Assembly: GCF_007923255.1 (NCBI RefSeq)
Contig: NZ_VOHJ01000001.1
Coordinates: 155,250-219,249 of the forward strand
Direction: 5' to 3'
Source of the DNA: Vulcaniibacterium thermophilum
GTDB lineage: Bacteria > Pseudomonadota > Gammaproteobacteria > Xanthomonadales > Xanthomonadaceae
DNA: 64,000 nt
The position numbers and the translations under genes were made by a program. The notes beneath the pieces were generated by a model. It was not told the DNA's origin, made no database searches, and worked only from the letters and a program-made list of their open reading frames with translations. Positions 33,026-42,471 of this stretch are shown here, piece by piece (positions within the stretch are counted from its first letter, which is position 1; every line of letters starts with the position of its first letter).

Positions 33026-33670
33026 TCAGCCGGTCAGCCGCCCGACCCAGTCCGCGATCAGCGTGGCGATCTGCCCGGACAGCACACCGAACACCGCCAC
33101 CGCCGCCGCACCGCCCGCCCATGCGGCCGCCATCAACCAGCCGTCGCGTTCCAGCAGCGCCAGCGCGAACAGCAGCAACAGGCCGCCGAAGATGTAGTTC
33201 GTCAGCGGGATCGGCAGCGCCAGCAGCACGCCCACCAGCACCACCAGCGTGCCGGAGACGCCGCTGGCGAGGCGGTGATCGAGCAGCCAGGCCGCGCGCG
33301 GACGCACCACGCGCTCCAGCCGCCTGAGGAACGGCGCGAGCAGGTCGCGGAAGCGCTTGAGGGTGTGCCGGTGCGGCCCGCGCCGGGCGACGAACTGCGG
33401 CAGCCACGGCCGCCGCAGGCCGACCAGCAGTTGCAGCCCGATCAGCACCGCGAGCGGGCCGCTGACGATGCCGCCGGCGCCGGGGATGGGGATGAAGGCC
33501 GGCAGCGCCGACACGAACAGCAGCATGCCGAAGGAGCGCTTGCCGAGGCCGCCGAACAGCGCGTCCAGGCGCAGGGCATCCTCGTCGGGGCCTTCGGCGA
33601 AGGCGTCGAGCAGGGCGCGCGTGCCCGCCTCGTCGAAGCGGGGATCAGCCGGCGGTCGCATCCGGGTCAT
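33026..33670 (-). CDS. ExoD-family membrane protein
   Basis: 214 aa, four or five membrane segments. Matches the exopolysaccharide synthesis ExoD family: LGKRSFGMLLFVSALPAFIPIPGAGG, then VLIGLQLLVGLRRPWLP, and LVVLVGVLLALPIPLTNYIFG. ExoD affects exopolysaccharide output and alkali tolerance in rhizobia; its biochemical role is not established. Its first 26 bases lie inside the CorC/HlyC-type gene upstream, in another frame, so translation is likely coupled. It converges with the GGDEF-EAL gene, 9 bases between stops. Confidence 0.85.
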   Translation of the reverse strand: MTRMRPPADPRFDEAGTRALLDAFAEGPDEDALRLDALFGGLGKRSFGMLLFVSALPAFIPIPGAGGIVSGPLAVLIGLQLLVGLRRPWLPQFVARRGPHRHTLKRFRDLLAPFLRRLERVVRPRAAWLLDHRLASGVSGTLVVLVGVLLALPIPLTNYIFGGLLLLFALALLERDGWLMAAAWAGGAAAVAVFGVLSGQIATLIADWVGRLTG

Positions 33671-34964
33671 CGTCGGAGGATGGCGCCCGCCTCAGCAACA
33701 GCTTGTCGACGCGCGGGCCGTCGAGGTCCACCACCTCGATCCGCCAGCCGTCCCAGTCGAACGCCTCGCCCACGTGCGGAATGCGGCCGAAGCGGGCGAT
33801 CACCATGCCGGCGGCGGTGTGGTAGTCGTGCTCGTCCTCGCCGGGCAGGCGCCCGCCGCCGAGCAGCTCGCGCAGGTCCTCGCGCGGCAGCGCGCCGTCC
33901 ACCAGCAACGAGCCGTCGGCGCGGTGCACCACCGGGTTCTCGTCCTCGTCGCCCTCCGGCGACTGGATGCGGCCAAGCACCGCGGTGAGGACGTCGTTCA
34001 CCGTCACCAGGCCGGCGATGTCGCCGTACTCGTCGACCACCAGCGCCAGCGACTGCTGCTCCTCGCGGAAGATCTCCAGCAGCTTCAGCGCGTGGGTCGA
34101 TTCGGAGACGAACAGCGGCTTGCGCAGGCGGTCGAACAGCGCCGGCGCGCCGCTCTGGATGCCCTCCAGCAGCGATTTGACCTCGAGGATGCCGAGCACG
34201 TCGCGGTCGCTCTCGCGGTAGACCGGATAGCGCGAGAACGGCGTCTCGCGCATCACCGCCAGGTTGTCGGCCAGCGGCGCGGCGGCGTCCAGCCAGGCGA
34301 TGCGCGTGCGCGGCGTCATCAGGCTCTCGACCGTGCGGTCGCCGAGGCTGAGCACGCGGTAGACCATCTTGCGCTCGTCGGCGTCGATCACGCCCTGCTC
34401 GTGGCTCTCGCTCACCAGCAGGCGGATCTCCTCCTCGCTGATGTGCGCGCGGGCGTCGTCCTTGAGCCCCAGCAGGCGCAGCACGCCGCGGTTGATCGCA
34501 CCCAGCGCCAGCACGGCCGGGCGCGCGGCGCGCGACAGGCCGTACAGCGGCAGCGCGACCGCGCAGGCGATCCGCTCCGGATTGGTCAGCGCCAGCCGCT
34601 TGGGCACCAGCTCGCCGAAGATCACCGAGCCGGCGGTGATCAGGCCCACCGCGGTGCCGATGCCGATCGGCTGCGCGTACTCGCGCACGAGCGGCATGCC
34701 TTCGCCCAGCCAGCCGGCGATCGCAAGGCCGATGCTCTCGCCGCCGAACACGCCGGTCAGCACGCCGATCAGGGTGATGCCGATCTGCACCGTGGACAGC
34801 AACTGGTCCGGATGCTCGGCCAGCAGCAGCGCGGTGCGCGCGCCGCGGCTGGTTTCGGCCATCTGCTTCAGGCGCAGCTTGCGCGAGGTCATCAGCGCCA
34901 TCTCCGACATCGCGAAGAAGGCGTTGAGGACGATCAGGAAGACCACCACCGCCAGCTCAAGCAT
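33645..34964 (-). CDS. CNNM/CorC-type (HlyC/CorC) transporter family protein
   Basis: 439 aa. N-terminal DUF21 domain with about four membrane helices (ELAVVVFLIVLNAFFAMSEM at the start), two CBS motifs (about 210-340: SLMTPRTRIAWLDAAAPLAD and LVVDEYGDIAGLVTVND), and a C-terminal CorC_HlyC domain (DGALPREDLRELLGGGRLPG onwards). The group is thought to act in divalent cation efflux. All domains are present. Overlaps the ExoD-like gene by 26 bases. Confidence 0.9.
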   Translation of the reverse strand: MLELAVVVFLIVLNAFFAMSEMALMTSRKLRLKQMAETSRGARTALLLAEHPDQLLSTVQIGITLIGVLTGVFGGESIGLAIAGWLGEGMPLVREYAQPIGIGTAVGLITAGSVIFGELVPKRLALTNPERIACAVALPLYGLSRAARPAVLALGAINRGVLRLLGLKDDARAHISEEEIRLLVSESHEQGVIDADERKMVYRVLSLGDRTVESLMTPRTRIAWLDAAAPLADNLAVMRETPFSRYPVYRESDRDVLGILEVKSLLEGIQSGAPALFDRLRKPLFVSESTHALKLLEIFREEQQSLALVVDEYGDIAGLVTVNDVLTAVLGRIQSPEGDEDENPVVHRADGSLLVDGALPREDLRELLGGGRLPGEDEHDYHTAAGMVIARFGRIPHVGEAFDWDGWRIEVVDLDGPRVDKLLLRRAPSSDDDPDATAG

Positions 34965-35186
34965 CCGCCGCGCTCCGGTCGTACGGCAGGCGCGCGCCCG
35001 GGGCGCGCGGAGCGGGAGGTCGGGAGGGCGTCGGGTCGTCGTCCATGCGGCGGCGGGGGCCCGGAGGGGGGTGTCCGGGAGCGGGCGATCTTAGCAGGCG
35101 CGGGCGGATGTGCCGGTGGCGAGCGCAAACGGTCATCGAGCGGTCATAATTCGCGCTTCGCCCCGCTGGCGCAGAGGCTTCCTGCG

Positions 35187-35813
35187 ATGTTCTCCCTGCA
35201 AACCATCTTCGGCCAAGGCAACCAGTTCTACTCCCTGCTCGAGCAGGCGGCGGTCGCCGCGCACGACTCGACCAAGGCCCTTCACGCGATGCTGAGGGAG
35301 TCCAACCGCGAGCCCGCGCTGGACGCCTTCAAGCTGGCCCGCCAGCGCGAGCGCGAAGCCGCCGACCGCATCAGCCACGAGCTGGTCAACAGCTTCATCA
35401 CGCCGATCGAGCGCGAGGACATCGAAGCGCTCGGCTCGGCGCTGTACAAGATCCCCAAGCAGGTCGAGAAGTTCGCCGACCGCTACGCGCTGGCGACCCA
35501 GCACCTGGCCCACATCGACTTCGCGCCGCGCGCGGCGATGCTGGAGAAGGCCGCCGACGTGGTGGTGCGGATGGTGCGGCAGTTGCCGAAGATGAAGCTC
35601 GAGCCGATGAAGGCGCTCAACGACGAGCTGCGCGCGCTGGAGAACGAGGCCGACCGCCTGATGCTGGAGCTGTACCGCGACATCTACTCCGGCAAGCTCG
35701 ACCCGGTGCAGATGTTCCTGCTGAAGGAGTTCTTCGAGATCCTGGAGAAGGCGATCGACCGCTGCCGCGAGGCGGGCGTGGTCGCATACGAAATCGTGCT
35801 GAAGAACTCCTGA
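35187..35813 (+). CDS. DUF47 family PhoU-like protein
   Basis: 208 aa, all-helical and PhoU-like (QAAVAAHDSTKALHAML, then KLARQREREAADRISHELVN, FITPIEREDIEALGSAL and LKEFFEILEKAIDRCREAGVV). Members of this family sit next to Pit phosphate transporters and are thought to control them. Here pit starts 10 bases after the stop, which supports that. CATAAT (35145-35150) is a possible -10 box about 40 bases upstream. Confidence 0.92.
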   Translation: MFSLQTIFGQGNQFYSLLEQAAVAAHDSTKALHAMLRESNREPALDAFKLARQREREAADRISHELVNSFITPIEREDIEALGSALYKIPKQVEKFADRYALATQHLAHIDFAPRAAMLEKAADVVVRMVRQLPKMKLEPMKALNDELRALENEADRLMLELYRDIYSGKLDPVQMFLLKEFFEILEKAIDRCREAGVVAYEIVLKNS

Positions 35814-35823
35814 GGCCGCCGCC

Positions 35824-36951
35824 ATGCTGACGCTGGTCCTGGTGGTCGTACTGGCCGCGCTCGTGTTCGAGTACATCAACGGCTTCCACGACACCGCCAA
35901 CTCCATCGCCACCGTGGTCGCCACCAAGGTGCTGACGCCGCTCCAGGCGGTCAGCCTGGCGGCGTTCACCAACCTGGTCGGCGCGCTGTGGGGCACCGCG
36001 GTGGCGAAGACGATCGCCTCCGGCATCGTCGATGCCGGCGTGGTGGAGGTCACCTCGCAGATGATCCTGTGCGCGTTGCTGGGCGGGATCATCTGGAACC
36101 TGATCACCTGGTGGTGGGGGCTGCCGTCGTCCTCGTCGCACGCGCTGATCGGCGGACTGGTCGGCGCCGCGTTCGCGGCGGCGATGAACAACCCCGAGGC
36201 GATCGTGTGGTCCGAAGTGAAGGACCCCTGGTACAAGAGCGCGGGCATCCTGTGGAAGGTCATCGTGCCGATGGTGAGCTCGCCGCTGCTCGGGTTCGCC
36301 GCGGGCTTCCTGGTGATGGGCCTGCTGTTCGCGGCGATCGGCCTGATGGCGCGCAGCGGCGGTCTGGCGGCGCGCATCGCGCGGCCGCGCTGGGTCAATT
36401 CGATCTTCGGCAAGGCGCAGCTGGTCAGCGCCGGCGCGATGGGCTTCGCGCACGGCTCCAACGACGCCCAGAAGACGATGGGCATCATCGCGCTGACGCT
36501 GGTGGCCGCGCAGGCCGACGGCACGCTGGACAACCTGCCGTCGTGGCTGGCGTTCCTGCATCCCTCGCCGAATGCGCTCGCCAACAACGACATCGACGCC
36601 TGGATCAAGGTCACCTGCGCGATCGTGATGGCCGCCGGCACCGCGGCGGGCGGCTGGCGGATCATCAAGACGCTCGGCCACAAGCTGGTGAAGCTGCATC
36701 CGATCCACGGCTTCGCCGCCGAAACCAGCGCCGCCTCGGTGATCCTGGCGGCGTCGTCGCTGGGCATCCCGGTGTCGACCACGCACAACATCTCGTCGGC
36801 GATCATGGGCGTGGGCACCGCCAAGCGCTTCAACGCGATTCGCTGGACGGTGGTGGAGCGGATGATCTGGGCGTGGATCCTGACCATCCCGGCCGCGGGC
36901 GGCATCGCCTACGCGCTGTTCCACGGGCTGCGCTGGGCGGGGTGGGTCTGA
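35824..36951 (+). CDS. pit: inorganic phosphate transporter Pit
   Basis: 375 aa, about ten membrane helices. Low-affinity, proton-coupled uptake of metal-phosphate. The duplicated PHO4 signature is clear: NGFHDTANSIATVVATKVL at the N-terminus and FAHGSNDAQKTMGIIAL in the second half; GLPSSSSHALIGGLVGA and LGIPVSTTHNISSAIMGVG are also typical. Follows the DUF47 gene in an apparent two-gene operon and ends just before a heptamer array that lies between convergent genes. Confidence 0.94.
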   Translation: MLTLVLVVVLAALVFEYINGFHDTANSIATVVATKVLTPLQAVSLAAFTNLVGALWGTAVAKTIASGIVDAGVVEVTSQMILCALLGGIIWNLITWWWGLPSSSSHALIGGLVGAAFAAAMNNPEAIVWSEVKDPWYKSAGILWKVIVPMVSSPLLGFAAGFLVMGLLFAAIGLMARSGGLAARIARPRWVNSIFGKAQLVSAGAMGFAHGSNDAQKTMGIIALTLVAAQADGTLDNLPSWLAFLHPSPNALANNDIDAWIKVTCAIVMAAGTAAGGWRIIKTLGHKLVKLHPIHGFAAETSAASVILAASSLGIPVSTTHNISSAIMGVGTAKRFNAIRWTVVERMIWAWILTIPAAGGIAYALFHGLRWAGWV

Positions 36952-36955
36952 GGGC

Positions 36956-37056
36956 GGGGAACGGGGAACAGGGAACAGGGAACAGGGAACAGGGAACAGG
37001 GAACAGGGAACAGGGAACAGCAGGGCTCGTTCCCCGTTCCCCGTTCCCCGTTCCCC
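36956..37056. repeat. inverted heptamer array (9 units plus 4 inverse units)
   Basis: Two GGGGAAC and seven AGGGAAC units run from 36956 to 37018; after a 10-base spacer, four GTTCCCC units (37029-37056) run in the opposite sense. The whole can fold into a long hairpin and lies between the convergent pit and 37061-37468 genes. Pure tandem units suggest length variation between strains. Confidence 0.92.
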
Positions 37057-37060
37057 CCTC

Positions 37061-37468
37061 TCAGAACAGATCGCCGTCGGACAGCGCCCGTTCCATGCGG
37101 TCGCCCATGCCGCCGATCTCGAGCACCAGGCGGTCGACTTCCGACAGGTTGAGCCCTTCGTACGGCCGGTTCTCGCACAACTGCAGGTGCGCGGTGCCGT
37201 CCAGGTCGCCGATCGCGAGATAGCCCACCCGGCTCTCCCAGTTGAACGCCAGCGCCTGGCGCGCATCGATGCCGTCCGCCGCGCCGATGGCGGTGCTCAC
37301 GCGCAGGAACGGGCGGCCGTACTCGTCGTCGATCTCGGCGAGGAAGATCGACTGGTGACGCTGGCCGTTCTCCAGCGAGAGCTCGACCCAGGCGAGGCGG
37401 TCTTCCTCGAGCGTGACGCGGAAGCCCGCGGTGTGCAGGTGGCGGCGGATCTGTTCGAAGGTGCGCAT
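37061..37468 (-). CDS. hypothetical protein, YbjN/CesT-like fold possible
   Basis: 135 aa, acidic, no signal peptide or membrane helix. It reads MRTFEQIRRHLHTAGFRVTL, then WVELSLENGQRHQSIFLAEI, and later LQLCENRPYEGLNLSEVDRL, an alternating helix/strand order like YbjN or type III chaperone folds. That likeness is only by eye. No motif identifies a reaction. It is divergent from the alkyltransferase-like gene with 37 bases between starts and converges on the heptamer array. Confidence 0.75.
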   Translation of the reverse strand: MRTFEQIRRHLHTAGFRVTLEEDRLAWVELSLENGQRHQSIFLAEIDDEYGRPFLRVSTAIGAADGIDARQALAFNWESRVGYLAIGDLDGTAHLQLCENRPYEGLNLSEVDRLVLEIGGMGDRMERALSDGDLF

Positions 37469-37505
37469 GGGCTCGGCCGGTAGCGGTCGTGGCTATGCTA
37501 CGCCG

Positions 37506-37835
37506 ATGGGCGAGGAAAGCACCCGACGGATTCTCGACGCGATCCGCGCCGTGCCGCGCGGGCAGGTGGCCGGGTACGGCGAGATCGCGCGTCGCGCCGG
37601 CCTGCCGGGCCGGGCGCGCCTGGTCGCGCGCGTGCTGGCGGAAAACGACGACGCCACGCTGCCCTGGCATCGCGTGCTGCGCTCGGACGGGCGGATCGCG
37701 TTTCCGGAAGGCTCGCGCGGGTGGCGCGAGCAGTGCGCGCGGTTGCGCGCCGAGGGCGTGCGCGTGGAGAACGGGCGCGTGCGCGGCCAGGCCGCCGCGG
37801 CCACGCTCGACGAGCGGCTCTGGCGGATGGATTGA
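37506..37835 (+). CDS. alkyltransferase-like protein (ATL)
   Basis: 109 aa, the DNA-binding half of the MGMT fold. The active-site Cys of alkylguanine transferases is replaced: PWHRV at residues 53-57 has Trp (W54) where true transferases have Cys in PCHRV. Such ATL proteins bind O6-alkylguanine without repairing it and hand it to nucleotide excision repair. The ATG at 37506 lies 7 bases after a TATGCT hexamer (37494-37499), so the message could be leaderless. An in-frame start at 37413 reads through the divergent neighbour and was rejected. Confidence 0.9.
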   Translation: MGEESTRRILDAIRAVPRGQVAGYGEIARRAGLPGRARLVARVLAENDDATLPWHRVLRSDGRIAFPEGSRGWREQCARLRAEGVRVENGRVRGQAAAATLDERLWRMD

Positions 37836-37924
37836 GGCGCAGCGGCGGCCTCGCCCGCGGAACACGGCGTTCGCGCCGCGGTGAACGGCCGAGCCGCTAC
37901 CATGGCGCGACTGCGAGGACCCCC

Positions 37925-38593
37925 ATGCTGCGCAACCTACCCCCCGTGACCCGGGCGTTGCTGATCGCCAACGCCGCGATGTTCGTCCTGCAATGGCTGC
38001 TGCAGGACAGCGAAGTGACGCTCGCGCTGATGCTGTGGCCGGTGGGCAGCGCCGGCACCTATCCGGGCGCGCCGGGGTTCGAGCCGTGGCAGCTCGTCAC
38101 CTACGGCTTCCTGCACGGCAACCTGCCGCATCTGCTGTTCAACATGCTGGCGCTGCTGATGTTCGGCGCGCCGCTGGAGCACGTGTGGGGCGCGCGCCGC
38201 TTCCTGCTGTACTACCTGGTGTGCGTGGTGGGCGCGGCGTTGTTCCAGCTCGGCGTGGGCCTGTGGGCGGTGTCGGAGGGCGCGCCGGCGTATCCCACGG
38301 TGGGCGCGTCCGGCGGCGTGTTCGGGCTGTTGCTGGCCTACGGGATGCTGTTTCCGCAGCAGCGCGTGATGCTGCTGATCCCGCCGATCCCGATGAAGGC
38401 GCGCACGCTGGTGATCGTGTACGGCGTGATCGAACTGCTGCTCGGCGTGACCGGCCGGCAGCCGGGCGTGGCGCACTTCGCGCACCTGGGCGGGATGCTG
38501 TTCGGCTGGCTGCTGATCCGCTACTGGCGCGGGCAGCCGCCGTTCGGGCCGCGCCGGCGCAGGCCGCCGCCGCACATCCGCATCGTGCGCTGA
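37925..38593 (+). CDS. rhomboid family intramembrane serine protease
   Basis: 222 aa, six membrane helices. The catalytic dyad is S129 in GASGGVFGL and H187 in HFAHLGGML; HGNLPHLLFNM in helix 2 and an Arg-rich C-terminal tail are also usual. Substrates are unknown. The ATG at 37925 starts LRNLPPVTRALLIANAAMFV, the first helix; TACCAT at 37897-37902 may be its -10 box. Its stop abuts the ampD stop (convergent, no gap). Confidence 0.93.
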   Translation: MLRNLPPVTRALLIANAAMFVLQWLLQDSEVTLALMLWPVGSAGTYPGAPGFEPWQLVTYGFLHGNLPHLLFNMLALLMFGAPLEHVWGARRFLLYYLVCVVGAALFQLGVGLWAVSEGAPAYPTVGASGGVFGLLLAYGMLFPQQRVMLLIPPIPMKARTLVIVYGVIELLLGVTGRQPGVAHFAHLGGMLFGWLLIRYWRGQPPFGPRRRRPPPHIRIVR

Positions 38594-39169
38594 TCAGGGC
38601 GCGGGCAGCCGTTCCAGCCCGCACTGCGCGAGCACGCGCGGCCACGGGAAATGCGGCCCCGGGTCGCGCTTGCGGCGCACGCGCACGGCCGGGTCGTCGC
38701 TGGCCGGCACGTCCTCGCGGTCGAGATCCTCGTGGCCGGCGATCCAGCGCAGCGCGGGCAGCGCCCCGCCCAGCGCGCGCAGCAGGCGCACCAGCGCGTC
38801 GATCTGCGCATCCGGGTAGGGTTCGTCCATCGTCTGGTGGCGCGAGTCGAGCCAGTGCGGCCAGCGGCCGCGGTTGACCAGCTCGATGCCGACCGAACGC
38901 GCGTTGTAGCCGCGAACGTGGTGGGCGATGCGCCCGGGCGGTACGTACTGCTCGATACGGCCGTCGCGGTCGATGTAGAAATGCCCGCTGTTGCCGGTGC
39001 CGGAGGCCGGGTAGAGCACGCGTTCGCCGTACTCGCGCGCGGTGGCGAGGTCCGGCAGTTCGGTGCAGTGGATCACCGCCAGATCGATCGACTCCACGGG
39101 GCGCGCCTCCAGCCGTTCGGCATACGGGAGCCAGTGGAGGCGGACGGGAAGCGCGGTCAGGGGCTGCAT
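38594..39169 (-). CDS. ampD: N-acetylmuramoyl-L-alanine amidase AmpD
   Basis: 191 aa. Cytoplasmic zinc amidase that cuts anhydromuropeptides during peptidoglycan recycling and so controls AmpR-type beta-lactamase induction. The zinc and catalytic regions are seen: VIHCTELPD (His), [17 protein letters not shown] (Glu), and [12 protein letters not shown] with [10 protein letters not shown] (His/Asp). No signal peptide, which favours AmpD over the exported AmiD. ATG at 39169 was chosen; an in-frame ATG at 39187 is possible. Confidence 0.88.
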   Translation of the reverse strand: MQPLTALPVRLHWLPYAERLEARPVESIDLAVIHCTELPDLATAREYGERVLYPASGTGNSGHFYIDRDGRIEQYVPPGRIAHHVRGYNARSVGIELVNRGRWPHWLDSRHQTMDEPYPDAQIDALVRLLRALGGALPALRWIAGHEDLDREDVPASDDPAVRVRRKRDPGPHFPWPRVLAQCGLERLPAP

Positions 39170-39274
39170 GCGGGCCGATGCTAGCATCGCCACCCCGGCG
39201 CCCGACCGGCGACGTGCCGCACGCGCCACGCCCGATCGGCGATCATGGCGCCCCTTCTTTCCACGCCGGATCGC

Positions 39275-39802
39275 ATGCGCGGACACTGCATCCTTTCCCA
39301 CGGCTTCGAGAGCGGCCCGGACGCCGCCAAGGTGACGGCGCTGGCCGAAGCGGCCGCGCGGCTGGGCTGGACGCACGAGCGTCCCGACTACACCGACCTC
39401 GACGTCCGCCGCGAAGTGAGCGAGCTCGGCGACGTTCCGGCGCGCATGGCGCGGCTGCGCGCGCTCGCGCAGGCGGCCGGGGAGCGCGGTCCGCTGGTGC
39501 TCGCGGGCTCGAGCCTCGGCGCCTGGATCTCGGCGCGGGTGTCGCTGGAGGTGCCGGTGGCCGCGCTGTTCCTGATGGCGCCGCCGGTGCGGATGGGGCA
39601 CGCGCCGGCGCTCGATGCGCGCGCGGTGCCGACTTCGATCGTGCACGGCTGGGACGACGAACTGATCCCGGTCGCGGACGTGGTCGCCTGGGCGCATGCG
39701 CGCCGCGCGCGCCTGCTGCTGGTCGACGACGGCCACCGGCTGTCCTCGCACGTGCGGGCGAGCGCGGAGGCGTTCGCCGCATTGCTGGCGTCGCTCGCGT
39801 GA
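39275..39802 (+). CDS. alpha/beta-hydrolase, YcfP/UPF0227-like
   Basis: 175 aa if started at the ATG at 39275; an earlier in-frame ATG at 39245 adds ten residues. The nucleophile elbow is GSSLGAWIS, the oxyanion region is [13 protein letters not shown], and Asp/His follow in HGWDDELIP and VDDGHRLSS. It is a small cytoplasmic serine hydrolase of unknown substrate. It overlaps the rlmKL GTG start by 4 bases and is divergent from ampD. Confidence 0.82.
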   Translation: MRGHCILSHGFESGPDAAKVTALAEAAARLGWTHERPDYTDLDVRREVSELGDVPARMARLRALAQAAGERGPLVLAGSSLGAWISARVSLEVPVAALFLMAPPVRMGHAPALDARAVPTSIVHGWDDELIPVADVVAWAHARRARLLLVDDGHRLSSHVRASAEAFAALLASLA

Positions 39803-41970
39803 GCCGCTTCTTCGCCAGTTGCGCCAAGGGCCTGGAGTACCTGCTCGTCGACGAGCTGGTCGCGCTCGGCTGCGCGCGCGCCACCGCCACCGTCGCCGGC
39901 GTCAACGTCGAAGGCACGCTGCGCGACGCGCAACGCGCGGTGCTGTGGTCGCGCCTGGCCAGCCGCGTGCTGTGGCCGCTGGCGACGTTCGACTGCGCCG
40001 ACGAGCACGCGCTGTACGCCGGTGTGGCCGCGCTCGACTGGGAGGCGCACCTCGACCCCGACGACACGCTGGCGGTGGACGCGCACGTCGCCGGTCCCGC
40101 GCTCACCCACGCGCGTTACGCCGCGCAGCGGGTCAAGGATGCGGTGGTCGACGTGCTGCGCGCGCGCACCGGCCGCCGGCCGGCGGTGGACGTCGAAGCG
40201 CCCGGCCTGCGCCTGAACCTGGTGGTGCGCAAGGGGCGGGCGACGCTGTCGGTGGATCTCGGCGGCGGTCCGCTGCACCGGCGCGGCTGGCGCCGCGCGC
40301 AGGGCGAGGCGCCGCTGAAGGAGACGCTCGCCGCCGCCGTGCTGCTGCGCGGCGGCTGGCCGCAGGTGTACGCGCAGGGCGGCGCGCTGCTCGATCCGAT
40401 GTGCGGCAGCGGCACGCTGGTGATCGAGGGCGCGCTGATGGCGGCCGACGTCGCTCCCGGCCTGCAACGCCACGGGGAAGCGTCGCCGACGCGCTGGCCC
40501 GGTTTCGACCTCGCGGCCTGGCGCGAACTGCACGCCGAGGCGCGCACGCGCGCGGACGCGGGACGCGCCAAGCTGCGGCGCGCGTTCCTCGGCCGCGACC
40601 TCGACCCGCGCGCCATCGCCGCCGCCCGCCAGAACGCCGAGGCCGCGGGCGTGGCCGATGCCATCGCCTGGGACGTCGGCGACGTGGCGGTGCTGGACGC
40701 GGCGCACCTCGCGCCGCTGACGGGCGACGGCGCGCCGCCGGCGACCGGGCTTGCGGTCGGCAATCCGCCGTACGACGCGCGGCTGGCCGCCGATCCGGCG
40801 CTGTACCGCGAGCTGGGCGATGCGCTCAGGCGCGCGGTGCCCACCTGGCGCGCCAGCCTGCTGTGCGGCGACGCGGAACTGGCGCGCGCCACCGGCCTGC
40901 GCGCGAAGAAGGCGTACACGGTGTTCAACGGCGCGCTCGAATGCGCGCTGATCGCGGTCGATCCGATCGCGCCGCCCGCGCGCGTCGAGCCCGAAGCGCC
41001 GCGCGAGCTGAGCGAAGGCGCGCGCATGGTGGCCAACCGACTGCGCAAGAACCTGCGGCACCTGAAGGGCTGGCGCGAGCGCGAGGGCGTGAGCTGCTTC
41101 CGCGCCTACGACGCCGATCTGCCGGAATACGCCGCGGCGATCGACGTCTACATCACCGACGAACCCGAGCCGCGCACCTTCCTGCATGTGCAGGAATACG
41201 CCGCGCCGGCCGAGATTCCCGAGGCCGACGTGCGCCGCCGCCGTAACGAACTGCTGGCCGCCGCGCGCGAGGTGTTCGAGGTGCCGCGCGAGCGCATCGC
41301 GCTCAAGACCCGCGCGCGCGGCAAGGGCGGCAGCAAGTACGGCCAGTTCGACCAGCGCGGCGAGTTCGTCGTCGTGCGCGAAGGGCGCGCGCGACTGCGG
41401 GTGAACCTGTTCGACTACCTCGACACCGGGCTGTTCCTCGACCACCGGCCGATGCGGCTGCGCCTCGCGCAGGAGGCGCACGACGCGCGCTTCCTCAACC
41501 TGTTCGCCTACACCGGCGCGGCGACCGTGCATGCCGCGCTCGGCGGCGCCCGCAGCACCGCCACGGTCGACCTGTCGGCCACCTACCTGCAGTGGTGCGC
41601 CGACAACCTGCGCGAGAACGGCGTGGGCGGCGCGCGCCACGCGCTGGTGCAGGGCGATGCGCTGGCCTGGCTGGAGGCCGACCGCGGCCAGTACGACCTG
41701 ATCTTCTGCGACCCGCCGACGTTCTCGAACTCCAAGCGCGCCGAGGACTTCGACGTCCAGCGCGAGCACGTGCGCCTGCTGCGCGCGGCGGTGGCGCGGC
41801 TGGCGCCGGACGGGGTGCTGTACTTCTCCAACAACTTCCGCCGCTTCCGGCTCGATGCCGAGGCGGTCGCCGCGTTCGCGCAGTGCGAGGAGATCACGCC
41901 GCAGACGATTCCGCCGGATTTCGCCCGCGATCCGCGCATCCACCGCTGCTGGCGGTTGCGGCGGCGCTGA
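39799..41970 (+). CDS. rlmL: bifunctional 23S rRNA methyltransferase RlmKL
   Basis: 723 aa from GTG 39799, which overlaps the stop before it (GTGA). Two fused SAM enzymes: the N-terminal half (THUMP, then NPPYDARL near residue 321) makes m2G2445, the C-terminal half ([14 protein letters not shown] near 637) makes m7G2069 in 23S rRNA. Motif I of each half is [14 protein letters not shown] and [15 protein letters not shown]. Length is near the 702 aa of E. coli RlmKL. Confidence 0.95.
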   Translation: MSRFFASCAKGLEYLLVDELVALGCARATATVAGVNVEGTLRDAQRAVLWSRLASRVLWPLATFDCADEHALYAGVAALDWEAHLDPDDTLAVDAHVAGPALTHARYAAQRVKDAVVDVLRARTGRRPAVDVEAPGLRLNLVVRKGRATLSVDLGGGPLHRRGWRRAQGEAPLKETLAAAVLLRGGWPQVYAQGGALLDPMCGSGTLVIEGALMAADVAPGLQRHGEASPTRWPGFDLAAWRELHAEARTRADAGRAKLRRAFLGRDLDPRAIAAARQNAEAAGVADAIAWDVGDVAVLDAAHLAPLTGDGAPPATGLAVGNPPYDARLAADPALYRELGDALRRAVPTWRASLLCGDAELARATGLRAKKAYTVFNGALECALIAVDPIAPPARVEPEAPRELSEGARMVANRLRKNLRHLKGWREREGVSCFRAYDADLPEYAAAIDVYITDEPEPRTFLHVQEYAAPAEIPEADVRRRRNELLAAAREVFEVPRERIALKTRARGKGGSKYGQFDQRGEFVVVREGRARLRVNLFDYLDTGLFLDHRPMRLRLAQEAHDARFLNLFAYTGAATVHAALGGARSTATVDLSATYLQWCADNLRENGVGGARHALVQGDALAWLEADRGQYDLIFCDPPTFSNSKRAEDFDVQREHVRLLRAAVARLAPDGVLYFSNNFRRFRLDAEAVAAFAQCEEITPQTIPPDFARDPRIHRCWRLRRR

Positions 41971-41985
41971 GCCGCCGCGCGCGCG

Positions 41986-42471
41986 TCACCACCAGCCCCA
42001 CCACGGCCACGGCGCCGGGTGGGTGATGACGTCCACGCGCTCGCGCACCGGCCACAGGTAGACGACGTCGGCGTCGACGCGCGGGAAGCGGTAGTCGTAG
42101 CCGCCGATCTTGCGGTTCTCGTAGCCGCCGATGCGGCCGGTGAAGGTGACTTCGCGGTTCTTCTCGAACACCGCCGGGTCGTAGAAGCCCGCGCGGCAGG
42201 CGATGAAGCGGCCGCCGATCTCGTCGCTGGCCCAGCGCGGGCGGCCGTAGGCGTCCAGCGGCATCGACAGCATCTCGAAGCAGGTGCTGTTGGGCTGCGG
42301 CTCGACCGCGACGATGCGGCCGCCCCAGCGCACCGTGGTGCCGGTGGCGTCGCGCGCGGCCGCCTCGTGCGGGGTGATGGCGGCGTACTCGCCCTGCAGC
42401 GGGGTGGGCAGAGTGGTGCAGGCGGCCAGCAGGGCCGCGGCCAGGGCGGTGAGAGCGAGGCGGGTGGTCAT
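41986..42471 (-). CDS. slp: Slp-family outer membrane lipoprotein
   Basis: 161 aa. Lipoprotein signal MTTRLALTALAAALLAAC, lipidation Cys at residue 18. The mature domain matches Slp: VRWGGRIVAVEPQPNSTCFEML, then RFIACRAGFYDPAVFEKNRE and TFTGRIGGYENRKIGGYDY. E. coli Slp is a starvation-linked outer membrane lipoprotein of unclear role. Starts inside the tgpA gene (overlap 4 bases), so it is the last gene of the moxR operon. It ends Trp/Pro-rich (PAPWPWWGWW). Confidence 0.88.
   Translation of the reverse strand: MTTRLALTALAAALLAACTTLPTPLQGEYAAITPHEAAARDATGTTVRWGGRIVAVEPQPNSTCFEMLSMPLDAYGRPRWASDEIGGRFIACRAGFYDPAVFEKNREVTFTGRIGGYENRKIGGYDYRFPRVDADVVYLWPVRERVDVITHPAPWPWWGWW

Noticed and set aside
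36956..37056. CRISPR array
   Set aside because: Units are 7 bases, directly abutting, with no spacers and no cas genes nearby.
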